DNA of 64,000 nucleotides from Hofstenia miamia (Eukaryota; Xenacoelomorpha; Acoela; Hofsteniidae): contig CABFPE010000177.1 in the NCBI GenBank assembly GCA_900660155.1, positions 309,247-373,246 on the forward strand, read 5' to 3'. The translations under genes were made by a program, and so were the position numbers. Below the pieces are notes generated by a model. That model made no database searches, was not told the DNA's origin, and saw only the letters and a list, made by a program, of their open reading frames with translations. How positions within the stretch are numbered: the stretch's first letter is position 1; the number at the start of each line of letters is the position of its first letter. Of this stretch, positions 14,101 through 29,000 are shown one piece after another.

Positions 14101-17100
14101 CTTTACATTACCTTCTGTCAAGAGTAATGGAAGAGAGAAAATGCGACCCGCCTTTAATATTATTTACATCACATATCAAAAAATTAAAGTAAATTAAAAT
14201 CTATGTTTAAATAAATACTCGCTAAATATATCAAATATATTGTATATTCAATGCCAGCATCTTGAGATGAATGCAATTATCACAAAGAACATTTTGGAAG
14301 CAATGTTTATTTTAAAAATATCGCTTTGATGGTTTGTAAAGCGGTTGCAATTAAAGACCTATGGTTTATTTTTGCACACTGACCTGGCTCCGGCCTAGAT
14401 ATTTTGAAATCCACCAGCTGTCTACATGCCCAAATCTGCGCTACGTTGATTTGTTAAATTTTTAGGATGTGAACAGTTAACACAAAGCGTCTATAATGTT
14501 GTGTACTTGCCAACAGAATAATGCATAATTTAAAAATTGCGTTATTCAAACAGTCGAATCTTGTTTTGATCTAGAGACAAAAATCCGCTGATATTAGGAT
14601 CAACCAAATTACAACTATTGATTACAATTTCATCGCTCGACTGGTTTGTATCCAAGAATGTTTTTACAAGCCCAACAAAAACAAAATTTACCAGAAGAAG
14701 TTCACTATAACCCATTAAATAATAAAAATGTAAACAACTAATCACTCAGAAATAGTTGCAAGACATTGCAAAATTGTTTATACTTTATGAAAATGTATAA
14801 AGAGCGTTTTATATATCAACTAAAAATAAAGATACGTATTAAATTGGAAAATAGGCGATTTTACAAAGTGATATTTTTGATTCGGTCATGTTTATTATAT
14901 AATTCTCACAAAAAAACAACATTGGAATATTTTAGATTTCAGAAAGACATGAATATCGATTTATGTATAAGCTGTTATAAATATTGAAAATGGTATATAA
15001 GTCCAAACATACCACTTGACTTGAATTGTTCAGTTGCTCGTCCAAAATAACTCTTTGATCGAAACCGGCAATTTTACAAACATGGTTGTCATTGATACGT
15101 ATGTTGTTAGTACTTAGTACCTAAAATAAAGTCAAATAAGCGATTCTCTTCACAAAGAAAGATGCTAAAACAGTTGCAATGATATTTACCTTGTGTACAT
15201 AACCAATCTCACTGAGGTAGTTCATTCCAGAAGCAACACCTCTGAGAAGGTGAACGAGAAGGAACACGTTGCTTTTGTCAGGATCTTTCAGGAATTGAAG
15301 CAATGTGATTTCAGCCGATTCCAAAATTAAGAACATTGGATCATTGTTGCAGTAGCCATGAAGTTGCAACACATTAGGATGGTTGAACTGCGACATGATG
15401 GCGATTTCAAGATAAGTCAAATTGATATTCTTGTATTGTGATTTTTTCTTTGATACGATCAATTCACCAGAATGTGGGGAGAGGTATACTGTGATGGGGT
15501 TGATATGTCCGTTTAGAGCTAAATACAAAAGGATAAAGCCTGCCACATTCTAGAACATGATGTATTTGCATTTATATGATAAGCCATATAATATTCGACA
15601 AAATATCAGTTCACATTGAGGTGGCATAAATACAGTCTTGTCCTGAGGCTTTTGTACGTATACGAGTGTCGAAAAACGACTGACGACATCTGAAGAGAAT
15701 AACTTTAAAAAGTTCCCAGCAAGTAGTGTTCTATCCTAATCAAACAGGTCAACAACGGTCATAGCAGTATTACAAAAGCCTAATAAGTAAACAAGTGACA
15801 AATATTGGTTAAATAATGTAAGGTATTTTTTCATCAGGTGTTTGTAATGAAAAATCTTTCATTTTACATTTAAATAACCTGTTCAGTTTCTTCTTCACGT
15901 AATAACTTAAATTGAAGGTGAAGCGCATCGGAAATTATACTTCCTCCCCCACTAACTCATTAGCTTGTCGATTTATTTCTACAAGAGTGATTTTCTTATT
16001 CAACTTTATAAATATTAAACATCGTGGTTATTGAACTGGGGAGACGGGTTACAGACAAACAATCTGAATTGCACCAAAAACCACAATTCCATTTTTAAAA
16101 TACATCTGACCCCATCCATTACCCAACAATTTTCTGATTATTTTCTTGAAATCTGACCGACTAGGCAATATTTAACTGATACTATAATCAGTACAAAGCT
16201 ATAGTAATAATGATCAAATCAGCATTCCTTATTGTGCACAGTTATATATTCAACGTTAAGCAGCCATAAACTACAATTATTTTTAAGTCTCATGCATAGG
16301 AAATAAAAAAGTTTACACAAACACCGATTCAAGTCTTCAGAAGCATTTGTCCCACATTCACATGAATTGGGTTAGCTGCAAAGTTACTTTGGTTAGCCTG
16401 AAACTCTTCCCATACTCGAGTAGTAATCTAATGTTGAAATTCATATAACAAATTGATTATTAAAAATTGAATGGAAAATAGGGGCGGGATCAAAATTTGC
16501 TTTCATTTATAACCGGCATGACTCAATTGAACAACACGAAGACCTTTAATGAAAGTACCAAAAAATAAAGTTGACATAACTTAGACTACTGGGTGAATGA
16601 ATTAATTTTTAGTTCCTTAAACAAAATCTATTATTAAAATTAGGCTACCTGGAAACCGTGTTTGAATTTTAGAATACAAGCAGCATTGTAGAAATACATT
16701 TCTGCACTAATGGTAAAATCACGATTTGCATTCAAATTAATCCATTTTGGTAAGTAATTTCGTCAATGTACATTAAGAATATTGAGCGAAAACAAATTAA
16801 AATTGAAATGATTTTATTAAGTGCAATCACATGTTCGCTTAATTGGGTAAGAAGCGTGCGACGCCTCGAGCGTTTAATCGCGAGTGACAAGTGGCGGAAA
16901 AAAGGGAATCTGTCACCTCGGTCAATGCTGGTGTATATTTAATTACCAGTCACTCCCAACACAAACGATGGCTAGTTTCGATTTTCAGAATTCGTGGTGA
17001 AATGATTTATGAGCAAGTGGTTGCATGACATTTTCAAGAACAGAAAACACCGAACGAAAAAATGTCATTGGACATAGTTGAAAATCCCAAGAAATAGGGC

Positions 17101-19990
17101 GGGAAAATTTGAAAATATAACTATTGATAATATAAACCTTCACACTTATTATGTACACGTCAGACACATACATATGCATATTGCATGTTTTAAATGTGTG
17201 TTCACTGTTTAGATTGTTGATTTAAATTACTTGATTACATAAAGAAGCATTTCTCTTGGATTCAAAATTTGCTAAGTACCTTATTGTGTTTTTGGTTATC
17301 TACATCTACAATGAATATTTGTTGATCAATTTGTATTGATATCGAACATCTTTTAGCATTTTATAAAGTTCTATAAAGAAAAACTTTGTAATATTATAAA
17401 TACGTCATCAAAATATGGAAGCTGACATTGTGGCATTGAGCCTATCAAAATTAATGTTCACTACATATGCTGTGAAGTGTTGATCTCATCCGCCTCAATC
17501 TATAGATGGCACAACTAAAAATGAATTCAAGATAGAACAATTATGCGTTATGAGTAATGTTTCACTGAGAAACTACAATATAAGAATGATTTAGAAGCAT
17601 GTATATATTGAAATAAATATAACTAGTCTGTTCTTCACAAATGGAAATGAATTGACTCATAAATTGCACTAAAATGTTGGAAGAGAAAAAATGCCTAGAC
17701 GATATTTGTCGAATACGCCTTTTTATTAAGCGATTGTAGTTATCAAAATCTATTAAATGGCATTTTATAATTGCATAAACCAATAACAATTAATAGATGT
17801 CATTATTGTTATTAGCAAAGTATAAAATATAAATAGCGCATTAGACTGCTGGGGAAGAAATTAACTTTGATAGGCTGCATCAGCGAAGCAGAATAAATAA
17901 GAAATTCGAACGCGTGTATATTTTAGATGAATTTTATTTAAATTTAGAGATGTGGATTGCTACGATTGGTCAACTTTCAGTATGACAAAATCCAAATGAC
18001 TTTCAAGTAAAAAATATTCAAAAAATTGCTTAAGTATAAAAAGATGTGCATATATATTGGTTGACAACAAAACATGCGTTGGTAACTTAATTGTCATGTT
18101 TGGAGGGTTCGTCGGGTTGATTCTCAGTGTCAAATTGACAATTTGTCAGTTGAAATACTTCCAGCTTTGACATAAGAAATTTCCAAGTACACAAACCATC
18201 TACTGTAGATATTCTCAATTTCAGTTCTGTAAAACTAGAAGGAATTTTTTAATGATTTTGGTTATAGAAACAACGGTAAATTAGTATTAATTCATATCAA
18301 CAGGGAATACCTATCAATATAATTTGATTTAGATTATTTTAAAAATTTAATCTCTCCAGCAAAACAGACAAATTCTGGGTGGATGATTCACTAGACTGCA
18401 GATGGCAGCAAAGCGTGAAGTGGATTTGAGATTGAGGCGAAAGATAATGAAGTTCATTACCCGCGAGACATCGCTATCTAATCAAATTTGATTGAGATGT
18501 GTAAGGAAAAAACTAATTCTTTGTACCTCTAGACTAAAAACATTCAATTGAGAAATTTCACTACTTGATAATGACCCAAAATAAGTCAAGTTTATTGACA
18601 GTAAAACCGAAATTAGTGACCTAAGCATGACTGAGTAGCGGTTGCATGAAACTTAATATAGTACTTACTACGCGCCATTGATTACTGGAGTAGCTTTGTG
18701 GAGGCAAACTCTTTGCAATTTAGTAATAAGGAAATTGAAGAGTCTTATTATTATATATGCTGTTAGAAATTATTTTTCTGCAGTAATCTATAATAGAAAA
18801 TGAATGGATTGAAGTACTGTTAATCAAGAAATCTTACACAATATATCCTGGACCAGGTGCAATAATACTACAAGTCAATTTTTCAAAAAAATCCTAAATT
18901 TTTAGATTTGATGACGTCATCAAAATGATGATGGCATCACATTTCTAAGCATTCCAAACGGGTATTGCTCATGGAAAGAATATTCTTGCAAAGTTTTGTT
19001 TTAAATTCATAATCCAGTCCAGGCCGAATAGGATTAAAGAATAATACTCCTTCAAAAGAAAATGGTAAAATTAAACAATGAATTTAGTTTAAATGTTTTT
19101 TGTAATTCTTTGTTATACATACAGCTGTATTAGAGTTGAAAGTATAGTGTGAATAATAGCATATTACTTTAGAAACAACTTCTGAAAGCACAAAGTGCGC
19201 TAAAGTGTTGTTAAACAAGAAATTATTAATTTACAAGCGCGCTCAGGGCAACAGCGTTGACTTGAAAGTGAATTTATTTGTCAAATTTGCGAAATCGATT
19301 ATTTTAAAAATCTATGTCATTAGCCAAATAAAAAATTAACACGTCAGTGTGTCAATCAGATCAAATCAATAACCACCTAGAGGCTAAACTGAATGGAAAA
19401 CTGCAATGATTCAACGAAAAATCTCAAACCCCTAATTATAATGTCAAATCAAATTAGAAATTTATATCATTTATTCTCATTTAGGTCATATCTCCTTACT
19501 TTATGATGAGGAAATTCCAAGCAGGAACCCCAATACAAATTCGAAACTAGAAAATTAATTTCGACAAATTGAATGCGTATTTTTTACAAAATAGGTTTCT
19601 TGCTTTAGTGGAGCACTAATTGGTTATTATCCCATATTGCAATTACGGTAATTACTTGCGATTTTATAATTGTAACTTTTAAAGATTTGTTTCTGCTTTT
19701 GACAACCGGTATGATAAAGTTCAATATAACAACCATTATATTGCGTTTATATATTTTTAGGCAGTGTTACACATCTACACCAATTCTTAATCATTAAGAT
19801 AACAAAAATTGCATAATTAAACGATTAAAAACCCTTTAAAGCCTGTATATTTTGTTAAGTATCAAAGGGGGTAAATGTGCATTGCATTTAATTCCTTACT
19901 AATTGACAAGTAATATAATGAAGAAATTACATGTCACGGCGCAAGAGGGCGCATAGTATTATTAATAGCAATTCATGTTTATATTATATA

Positions 19991-20030
<40 letters not shown>

Positions 20031-23000
20031 CTTTGTGCGTAATTCCATTGTGATTTCATGTTACGTATCGTAAATCAAAAGTTTTGCATGAGTAAAAAAT
20101 TTTAATTTTGAAATGAACGCATGAAGAGTTATTTTAAAAAATTGACCTACCAACCAGCAGTTGGATGCACTTACGCTATAGAATTTAACAAAATCCCTTC
20201 ATTACAGTACGCTCCACTGGCGCGGCGCCAGCAAGTTGGAATCACCCTTAAAAATTAACATTTTAGAATGTCAAGATGCAGATTTATTATACCTATATAA
20301 TGATCGTAGCAAACTGACTAATGCATTACAGTACCTCAAACACAAAGTTCTATAGCTAACATGTTAATATCTGGCATTGCCACTTTTTTGAATAACAACA
20401 AAATATCGATTTTTCGCTAGGTGATTCCAACTTGCTGGCGCGTACTGTACACTAATAACATGAACTCTATTTCCTAGCTAAAACGAAAATTGTGTCCATT
20501 TGTTAGCAAAACGTTAAGTTTTCTTGACTTTTCGTTGCACTTTTAAATTTTTAGATTGAAGGATAAGCAATGCGCTGATAATTCAAAAAATAATGTTATA
20601 ACCCATTAAAATATTTCAGGCGTGAACGTCAAGTGTCCACTTGAAACACGTTTATTCCAAACGAAAAAATAATAAATAAATTTACAAAATAGGTTTTGCT
20701 TGGAATTTCTCAAAAATTAAAAAATTATGTTAGTTCACAATTCCTAATTCAGAAAGGTAGATGATTTTTACTTAATTTTTAAACACACAGTGGTTAAAAC
20801 GTCTACAAACTGAAAGAAAGATAATATAGCTGTTCAAGACTTGTAAATTATTGGGCAAGTGTGTTGCTAATCTAGGTTAAAGAGGCTACATGTTGCAAAT
20901 CCAGTGCTCAGACTACAAACCGCTCATTAAAGTAATGTGAAATTTGTACGTGGAGGAGAAAGTTTACGAGTTGTATTCGGTTAAGCATCAATTGATTCAC
21001 ACTTAGAAAAACTTAGATAAGCTTACCTTGAAACTACAAAACCGAATTCTGAAAGATCAATATAAGAAAAATGTCGTAGGGTAGAATGAGTTAAAATTAT
21101 AAATAGTATTTTTAGAAAAGTTTTGTTCTTCATTTGAATTGTTGAATTTATTGAGCGTAAATTGTAGCAATTCCTTCAACAGTCAACAAATGTAAAATTT
21201 TTTAGAAACGAGTGATGAATAATAAGGTTTGGGAGGTTCCATATTTAAATTCAAGAAAAGAATTCGGTAGACTACATAAACGACTGAGAAACACCAAGTA
21301 AATATCACCACCCACGATGTAATCTTAATGCAACCGCAAATGACTTTCCGACGAAAATCTTGATGAATGATAAACTTTACAAAAGCCTATTAGGGATAGG
21401 GCAGAAAGGGAAGAAGGTTCTTTTAGTCGACTATAAACCCCAATTCCGTTCTGTAATTTTTCAATTTCTAGTGAAATTGGTGTTTCTTCAAATGTATATT
21501 AAAGACTAAATCGGATCAAAAGGTGCATGTTCAACCAAATCCACACGCATCTAACCCAAGTACACACAGACTTTGACATGAGAGGAAAATTTTGCCCCAA
21601 GCCTGACCCGGCTAATTTAAATTAATGCGAATTCGACCTCTTTTAGACCCATTTATTATAAAACTTTTCAAAAAGAAGGCTTTTATTAGTCGGTTTGCTC
21701 CACCAAAATTTGGTATGAGATACTTCTAATAAAATCTAAACACTGAAATTGAGGACTCTAAATTAAAAGTTAGAAATGTATATGATATTAATGTAAAATT
21801 TCGACAATGTAATTTTTTTCTTCAAATGAATAATTATAAAAGTCTATCCATTGCGTGTACTGTTACGGAATAGTCAGTTTTTTTAAAATTCAGAACATTT
21901 TGTGGGCCCATCTTTTTTATTTCTTGGGCCCAAACTCGAAACGACTCATGTCCAACTCTGCGTACACATGCCTGCCGTTTTTGAGAAATCCCTATCCACA
22001 CCCTCATCCAATATTTCGAGTAATTGATGGAAAGTTCCATTGAAAATATTAAAAACAATATTTAAGTAAATACCACATTCACATGCAAAAAATTCTGCGC
22101 TTTTTCACAGTGCAAACAAAATTTGAAAAGTTTTAGGAACTCAACTCACACTCTGAATTTTCGATTTTGGCTACATAATAAAACCCATTGTCATCTTTGG
22201 CAGTTCATTCTTATAACTAGCAAATTAATAACGAATTTCCATGCTCTGTTTTGAATTTGGATTGTTTTGAAATCGCAATGAAAAACGTTTTCACGCACTG
22301 TCCGTTGAAATATTCGCCCAAAGTGTAAATATTGATGGATCTTATAGGATCAATATGTTGGTTCAGTGTTTGAAGTAGTTCTATCTCAGGTAGTGCCTAG
22401 CTTGAAATACCTGAAAACACTATGAAATTTTCTAATTTAAGTGATCGAGGAAATTCTAGATAGACTTTCTTTTTATCTTCAGTTCACCAAGAAGCCATGA
22501 TATAAATGGTTTGTCAAAAAGGGGTTAAAAAATTTAAATCTCGTTTACACTTAGTAACCATGGTCTAAATCAGTGTGACTCCGACGCCGGTATGCGGTGA
22601 ATTAGGAGAAATTGTCACTTGAATAATTTGTTTTATGTTGATCAGAAAGTCTATATAATAGTTTTTTGGCAACAATGTTCAATCTGCTTTCCCAGTTATG
22701 GACTGTTTGGTGGGCCCATAGAATGTTTGGTTTGCCTATACCACAACTTACCTGTCACATCACAAAGAAACGTTATTTCGTAATTGTCATCCATTTTTCA
22801 ACAAAGTGAGTTAGCTGTTAGCCCATATTAGCCTATTATATGACGAAATTTAATTCAGTGACAATTAATAAAAGTGTTTGTGACTTGCTTTTTTGTGTAT
22901 TTGTTACAAAAGTAATAATACGCCAAGTGAAGGAAGGTGCTCAGCCGGTACACGGCATAAAAATTTTAGTAGCACTGGTCTAAATATTGTGATGCTAATG

Positions 23001-26000
23001 TAAAACTATGCAGTTTTTCATAAGATCGGAAAAACTTTCGAATACATTAAACTGTTAATAAAAAATATGCACTTACTTGAACTGCGAAGCAATTGTTCAT
23101 CTATGCTGGGAGCTGATTTAAAAAGACACTCAAAGTTTCGATCTGATGGCTCCATAAAAACTTTGTTGGAGCACACTAAAAGATGCACAGGTTAATTACA
23201 TTTACATGGTTTGCTTATTCAATACGAACAAAGCTTTAAAAATTGATCACTGGTGGCCTCTAATATTTCGTATCGCGATAATAAATAGGAAAATCCTAAA
23301 AGTTATTTAATGAAATAATATTTCACCTCAATTTATGTTTGCAAATATTGGTAAACTGTTTGAAAAAAAAGTTGAGAATTAGCGCATTTCGCAAAACTCC
23401 CGTTACTATATGATCATGTATTTTGAACAGATTGTTGGATATGAAATAAATGCATGAGGATGTAGGGTCCTATAAATCGCGTTCGCTACTATAGAGGACA
23501 ACTTTATTTCATGATGTTTTGAAAACGCCTACTATTAAAATAGTGAAAAAAAATTAAATGATATATTGAAGATTCAAAAATAGGTCAAAAAATTTCAAAT
23601 TTATGTTCAGTTTAATTTTGATGGGAGGTTCAAATTATATACATTTGTTTGACCCATGTTCGGCCGCTTTCTCGGTTGGGACGTAAATGTTCGGTACATT
23701 TACAACTTTGCCTTCCACTACTGAATTTTTAGGGAAGTCATTCTCAGGACGGATGTTTTTACTTGTGCATTATTCTGCTTTGTAATCTAAACTGGAAATT
23801 CAATGTGTTAACAATGATCAAGAATATCTATTACACTATAAAATCTGCCAATGTATCTCTGATGTTTTCAATAGGTGCATTATTCCGATTTTACTATGTG
23901 CGTGTGAGGCAATGTTAGTGCTGGACAAGAACGCAAACGAAACTTAATCAAGCTGCTTGTGGTGCTTGACAAATAAGCCGCTATATGATATTGTCAACTT
24001 AATACCACTCGGGATATACCGCCGCCATCAACAATATTATTGCTTATGAAAATGTTATCTTCGTGGGTCGGTCATACTTCCAAGATGCAAAACTCGCTTT
24101 ATAACTTTTACTTGTATTGTATGTCGGTTGAGAGAAGGTGTCTCTGGCAATGTATACTTTTTATTTAATTTAAATAATAAATATTAATTTAAGTTTATAA
24201 ATTTCGTTAAAAATTCATCTCTGAGTGTGTGTACGTATATCAGTCTAATGTTCGCCCTAGTCATCAAGTCATCATCAAACATGACCCAATGTGATCAATG
24301 TAGGTAAAGGGTTCGTGCTTAAAAATACTTTTTAAGTTATATCGCACATTAGAACTGATTGACAATTGGCCCCAAGGTTTGAGCTGATCCAAAAAATATA
24401 TAATTTACTTATCAGAAAATTGGTGTTGATAATTTATTGATAGTGAAACCTTATAGAGAAAATCCGCTGTCAGGCATTATAGTTAGCAGGCTCCATGAGC
24501 GTAACTTGTCAAAAACATTAGCATTGCCGAGATAATGCGAATTAGAGGATTGATTTTAAGTGATGCGATCGATATGCATTAATTAAATGAAGCATTGCGT
24601 CGTCTGATTAGCTGGTGAATCAAACGAGGGGTTACATTTTACTAGACGAGAGGCGGAGTTGATTTAAAACAATTATCACTTCACAGAAGTCGTTACACAG
24701 CTAAAAATGCTTTGGCGACGGCTTTGGAATTAAATCGCCAAAACGACTCCAGAAATGTACGTCATTTTGTGAACTAATGGTATACAAATACGCAGCTAGT
24801 ACTGATACAGATAGATTGAGTGGAGGGCGGCCCATCGCGACTCTCGTCAAAATCAAGATGTGATTGCTTACTGCTCTTGTTGGATCGTGTAATGTTAACC
24901 TCCAATTAGTTCGATTTCAATTTGAAGTGGTCTATTTAATTAAAAAAATGCCATCATACTAGAAAAGCATAAACGCCCACGGGTCTAACCGGCTAATTTT
25001 GACCGAACGTCTGGTCAAGATACCCTTAAAGTGAGTTACAGGCCCAAAAATCCAATCCGCTGGGACATTTTATGGTTAAGTCATACGTCCCAATACTTTC
25101 TATAAATTTAAGAAAAGGATAACGAAAAACCAAACAAAGGGTATCGATTTCTACAAGAGGAAACTCATGCTGGACCCACAAATTTATATATTCAGATACC
25201 CGCATCCACACATAAGTAGGCTAAATTATACATCACGTGATCTAAACCCATTTCGAACGTTGATGAATGCAAATTTTCATCCCCAAACCTTATTTTAAAA
25301 TCTTCAAAACATTTAGAAAAAAGAACCAAAAAAATTAAACATACAATATGTCTCCAGCTAACTACATGGTATAACTAAGTTAAATATATACAATTATGCA
25401 AATCACACCTCCATGCGGCTCGAGGTAACCCGCGCAAATCATTATGCGGGTATTTAAACGGCAATGTTTTTTAGACTTTTATTATATCTGGTTAAATGAC
25501 TGACCGACAAACAATTTGAGTATTTACCTAAACGGCTCCATCATTGTAATAACAAAAAATCTTAAGAAGAGTTTAAGATAATTAGCAGATTCCAAATTTT
25601 GGCGAAATTGACACTTGCATTGTTAATGTGATAGAATTACCATTGGTTTGTCCAATTAACATTTTTTACTGTGAATACTTGCTCAAACACCGCAATGCTA
25701 AACTAATAAATGCGTAAATGATAAGCATATCTATACGTCATTTTTAGAAAGTTGACACGTAATTTTGGACATTAATGCCGTTTAAAAAAGAGGAACAATT
25801 CCTTGAGTTTTTGAAACAAACTGAACAGTTGGTTCGGGATATTAGAAAAGCTCTTAAATGAATCAATATCAGTCGGGAGTTTCAAAATAACCAAGCACTA
25901 AGAGGAATAGAAAAATTCATTTACATTTTTGCAGAGTGGATTTTCTGGTATCATTGCATTATGTAAATGCGTGCGCACAACGGAAAATGCATGATAAATT

Positions 26001-29000
26001 TTGCAGAGTAATATTTGCTTAAATGTCTTTGAACTTTTATGGTAGAATTTAACTAATTTGAAAACCGAAATTTTGGCAAGATTTGCTAAATCCTCAGTAA
26101 ATTGTGGATAAAATTCAAAATATATATTTGGGAGAATGATTGTAAAATTCTAAAAATCGAAATTAAAATTTCCGTTCAATACATGAAATACAGAAAACAA
26201 TCTAGTAGCTAATAGCCGTACGAAAAACATATGGTATATTCAATCTATAATATACCGTTCTTATAAAAATTATTTAGGCTTTAACTACCTATATCGGTTT
26301 AAAGAGACAGGTTTTGACACATTTTCAAAATCTTTTCTCCAAGCTCATTAAGAGATTTGGAAATCATGAAATATTGCCGCATCTTTTGGGGACTTGAATT
26401 TTTTTCGAATGAAAAATCAAACTAAGAAAGTTTCAAATTCTCTTCATATCTAGTTTGCAGAAAATCCTGATGTCTAAAACCCATGAGAGCAACAACAATC
26501 CTCAAATGTCTTTCTAGGTAGATAGCAGAACAAACTTGGATTCGAAAATTCAAGAAATGACGCGCCGTACGCGGCTTTAAAACGTAGGTGAATGAAAAAA
26601 CAGATTTTGAATATCTCTTAGTTCGTATGTTATAAGAATAGTAAATGTTTTCAAAAAACCATGAGATTTAAGAAATTTTAGGCGGTTTAATTTTAAATAT
26701 GTGTATGGGGAAACTAAGCTGTTTTAGTAAGTTATATGTATTAGTACAGTAGGCCTATATCATGCTGTTATTTCAAGACTACACGAAAAAAAGCAGTTCT
26801 ATGTAATCGTTTTAGTTTAGGTGTTAGTTTAGTTTTATATGAATATATTTAGTGCTTAACTAAGTTTGTACTTTCGTTAATTACGCGTCTTACTCGTAAA
26901 CACGTATCCAGCGTTGACATCAATATAAACAACCAATTTTGCAAACTAAATACATAACAGTTAGACAGGAAGGCCAAAGAAATAATGCAAAAAACCGAGC
27001 TATTGACCTCAGCAGGATTCTTATAAAAACTGTACTCCAATTAAAGGGAAAGCAAGCATCGCGTGATTACGTAAAACCGCTGTACCCATTTTATTAGAAA
27101 GTGGTATCAACATGTCAATCCTGTTAAAGTGCACACATTGCTTTCATCCTGTGCCCATCGCTGGTGATTGTGCGTTCAACGAGTGGATGAAAATATTTTC
27201 CGAATATTTATAATAGGTGTTTCTAAATGGCTAAAAGCACATTTAAAAGATTATTGAATTGGAAAAAATGAAAAACGAATTCGTTGTACAGAGCTGTCAA
27301 AAATCGCTAAAAGCATTTTTAATATTTGATTGTAAAAGTTGATATTGAAACATAAGACGCTGCAGCGTCCAAGTAATCTTAACAGTTCCAGTAATCGGCA
27401 ACGTCATGTGACGGAATACGCATCAATTGAAGCACTTAAAATTGGCGCCTGATAGTAGCCCGTCAAATTAAACACGAAAAACTAAAATCGTCTTAATTAA
27501 GCATTTTACTAAGTGCAATCCACATCTTAATTTATCATCATTAAATGAGTTTATTACGTATCACTTAGTCCAATTAGACAATGCTTAAGTGATTCGGCCT
27601 TGAAACAGATATTCGTTGGAATTAAATGCTTTTGTCGTGAAAATGATTGCCAATGAGAATACAGTAAATTATATCTAAATATAATCTAACATAATGAAAA
27701 CCCATTGTAGATTGCAATGCAATTAAAATTAACGCTACACTTTCTGGTGGAGAACTTGGTTTAAATTACTTTCAGCATTCGATAACCTCATTTACAAAAT
27801 TGAAACTAACAGACAAAACGGCGATAGGGAATTCTGTATAATAATTTATTGACTATTGTATAGCAAACAAAAACTATTCTGAAGTTCCAAAAGTTTCAAA
27901 AAACTATTTCATTCAACATCAACGTTTGTTTATAACTTACTTGGATGGTTATAAACCTACTTCAAAATTTAAAAAAACGTGAGAAAATCAACTAACGACC
28001 TATCAAAAGCCAGTTTCTATAACGCTTAATTGCATAAATATTAAAACCCAATGAATATCTTCTATCTGATTTAGGGCCAGAAACATATATGTGTAATTTA
28101 TTTAGAATTTTTATATACAGCATACTAAATGTTGTGTGAACTATCGTTTTTGTACTATTAAAGTTAATGATAAGAAATCGCTACTCTGCAACAATGTCAT
28201 AACAAAGTACGTTTTCTTTGTCCAAAACGTTATTTTCTTAATTTTAAGATTTGATCTCTTAATGAACGGACTTAAAATGCTGAAAGTAATATGGAATTTC
28301 TATAATAGTTAAAAAACCTACATGGTCGCTGGTCGGCGAATTCGTACAGCATGGCTACTTCTGTCGCTTCTTTATACTGCATGTAGCGATAAATGTAAAG
28401 TAGAGCAACGAAAGCAGCAATGAGCAGAATGATGAGCAGAAATATGCAGAGAAGAATAAATATAACCATGTACTGCATGTATTGCTCTAAACCAGATGCA
28501 GTCAATAGGATTGCCAGCAATTAAAAATTTATAAATTAATGTGAATGTACCATCATACAATTTAATGCGATAATAGTATTAATGACTGATCTAACACAGG
28601 CCTCACATTGTGGCAGCTTTGTTTTGTATATTATAGTTCAAATACAATACACTAACGCTGGAGTAAAATGGTAAAACACCATCGAGTAATGATGTCGAAA
28701 ATGAATTTTAAAAATCAGTGTTAAATACAACGAAGTCCTTATAAATTGATTAATAAAATAAGCTTAACATTTGCTGAAGGCGAAATAGTAAATCCAAGAA
28801 TGTGGTTAATTCCAATGGCTACAATGAAAAAGTAAAATTCGCAGCGTAGAACAAAATTAGTTAAGTGGAAAATTGTCATGCTGATTTGTGCATCGTTTGA
28901 TCTGTTAGAGATCTACAGCAATTCACAAGAAAGTATATCCAATCTAGATTTTTCATATATCACATGTTTCCCTTATAGTTATTATTGTTGTTAATCGTAA

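Larger units (their letters stand above)
15690..28321. other. 12.6-kb intron between transmembrane and juxtamembrane exons
   Basis: Contains a CpG-rich patch at 16845-16930, an A/T microsatellite at 19993-20028, a Tc1/mariner-like MITE at 20204-20450 and an inverted hAT-type MITE at 21567-21960. A further juxtamembrane exon could be hidden here but none was found. The rest is AT-rich with no recognisable coding content. Confidence 0.5.

Noticed and set aside
15519-15546. Extension of the kinase N-lobe exon to an acceptor at TGTTCTAG (15547-15554)
   Set aside because: That acceptor would need phase 0, while the preceding juxtamembrane exon leaves at phase 1; the acceptor at 15519-15520 fits and has a better pyrimidine tract.
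28372-28560. Second minus-strand frame over the transmembrane exon
   Set aside because: Overlaps the transmembrane exon in another frame; the frame with the hydrophobic helix and matching splice phases is the real one.
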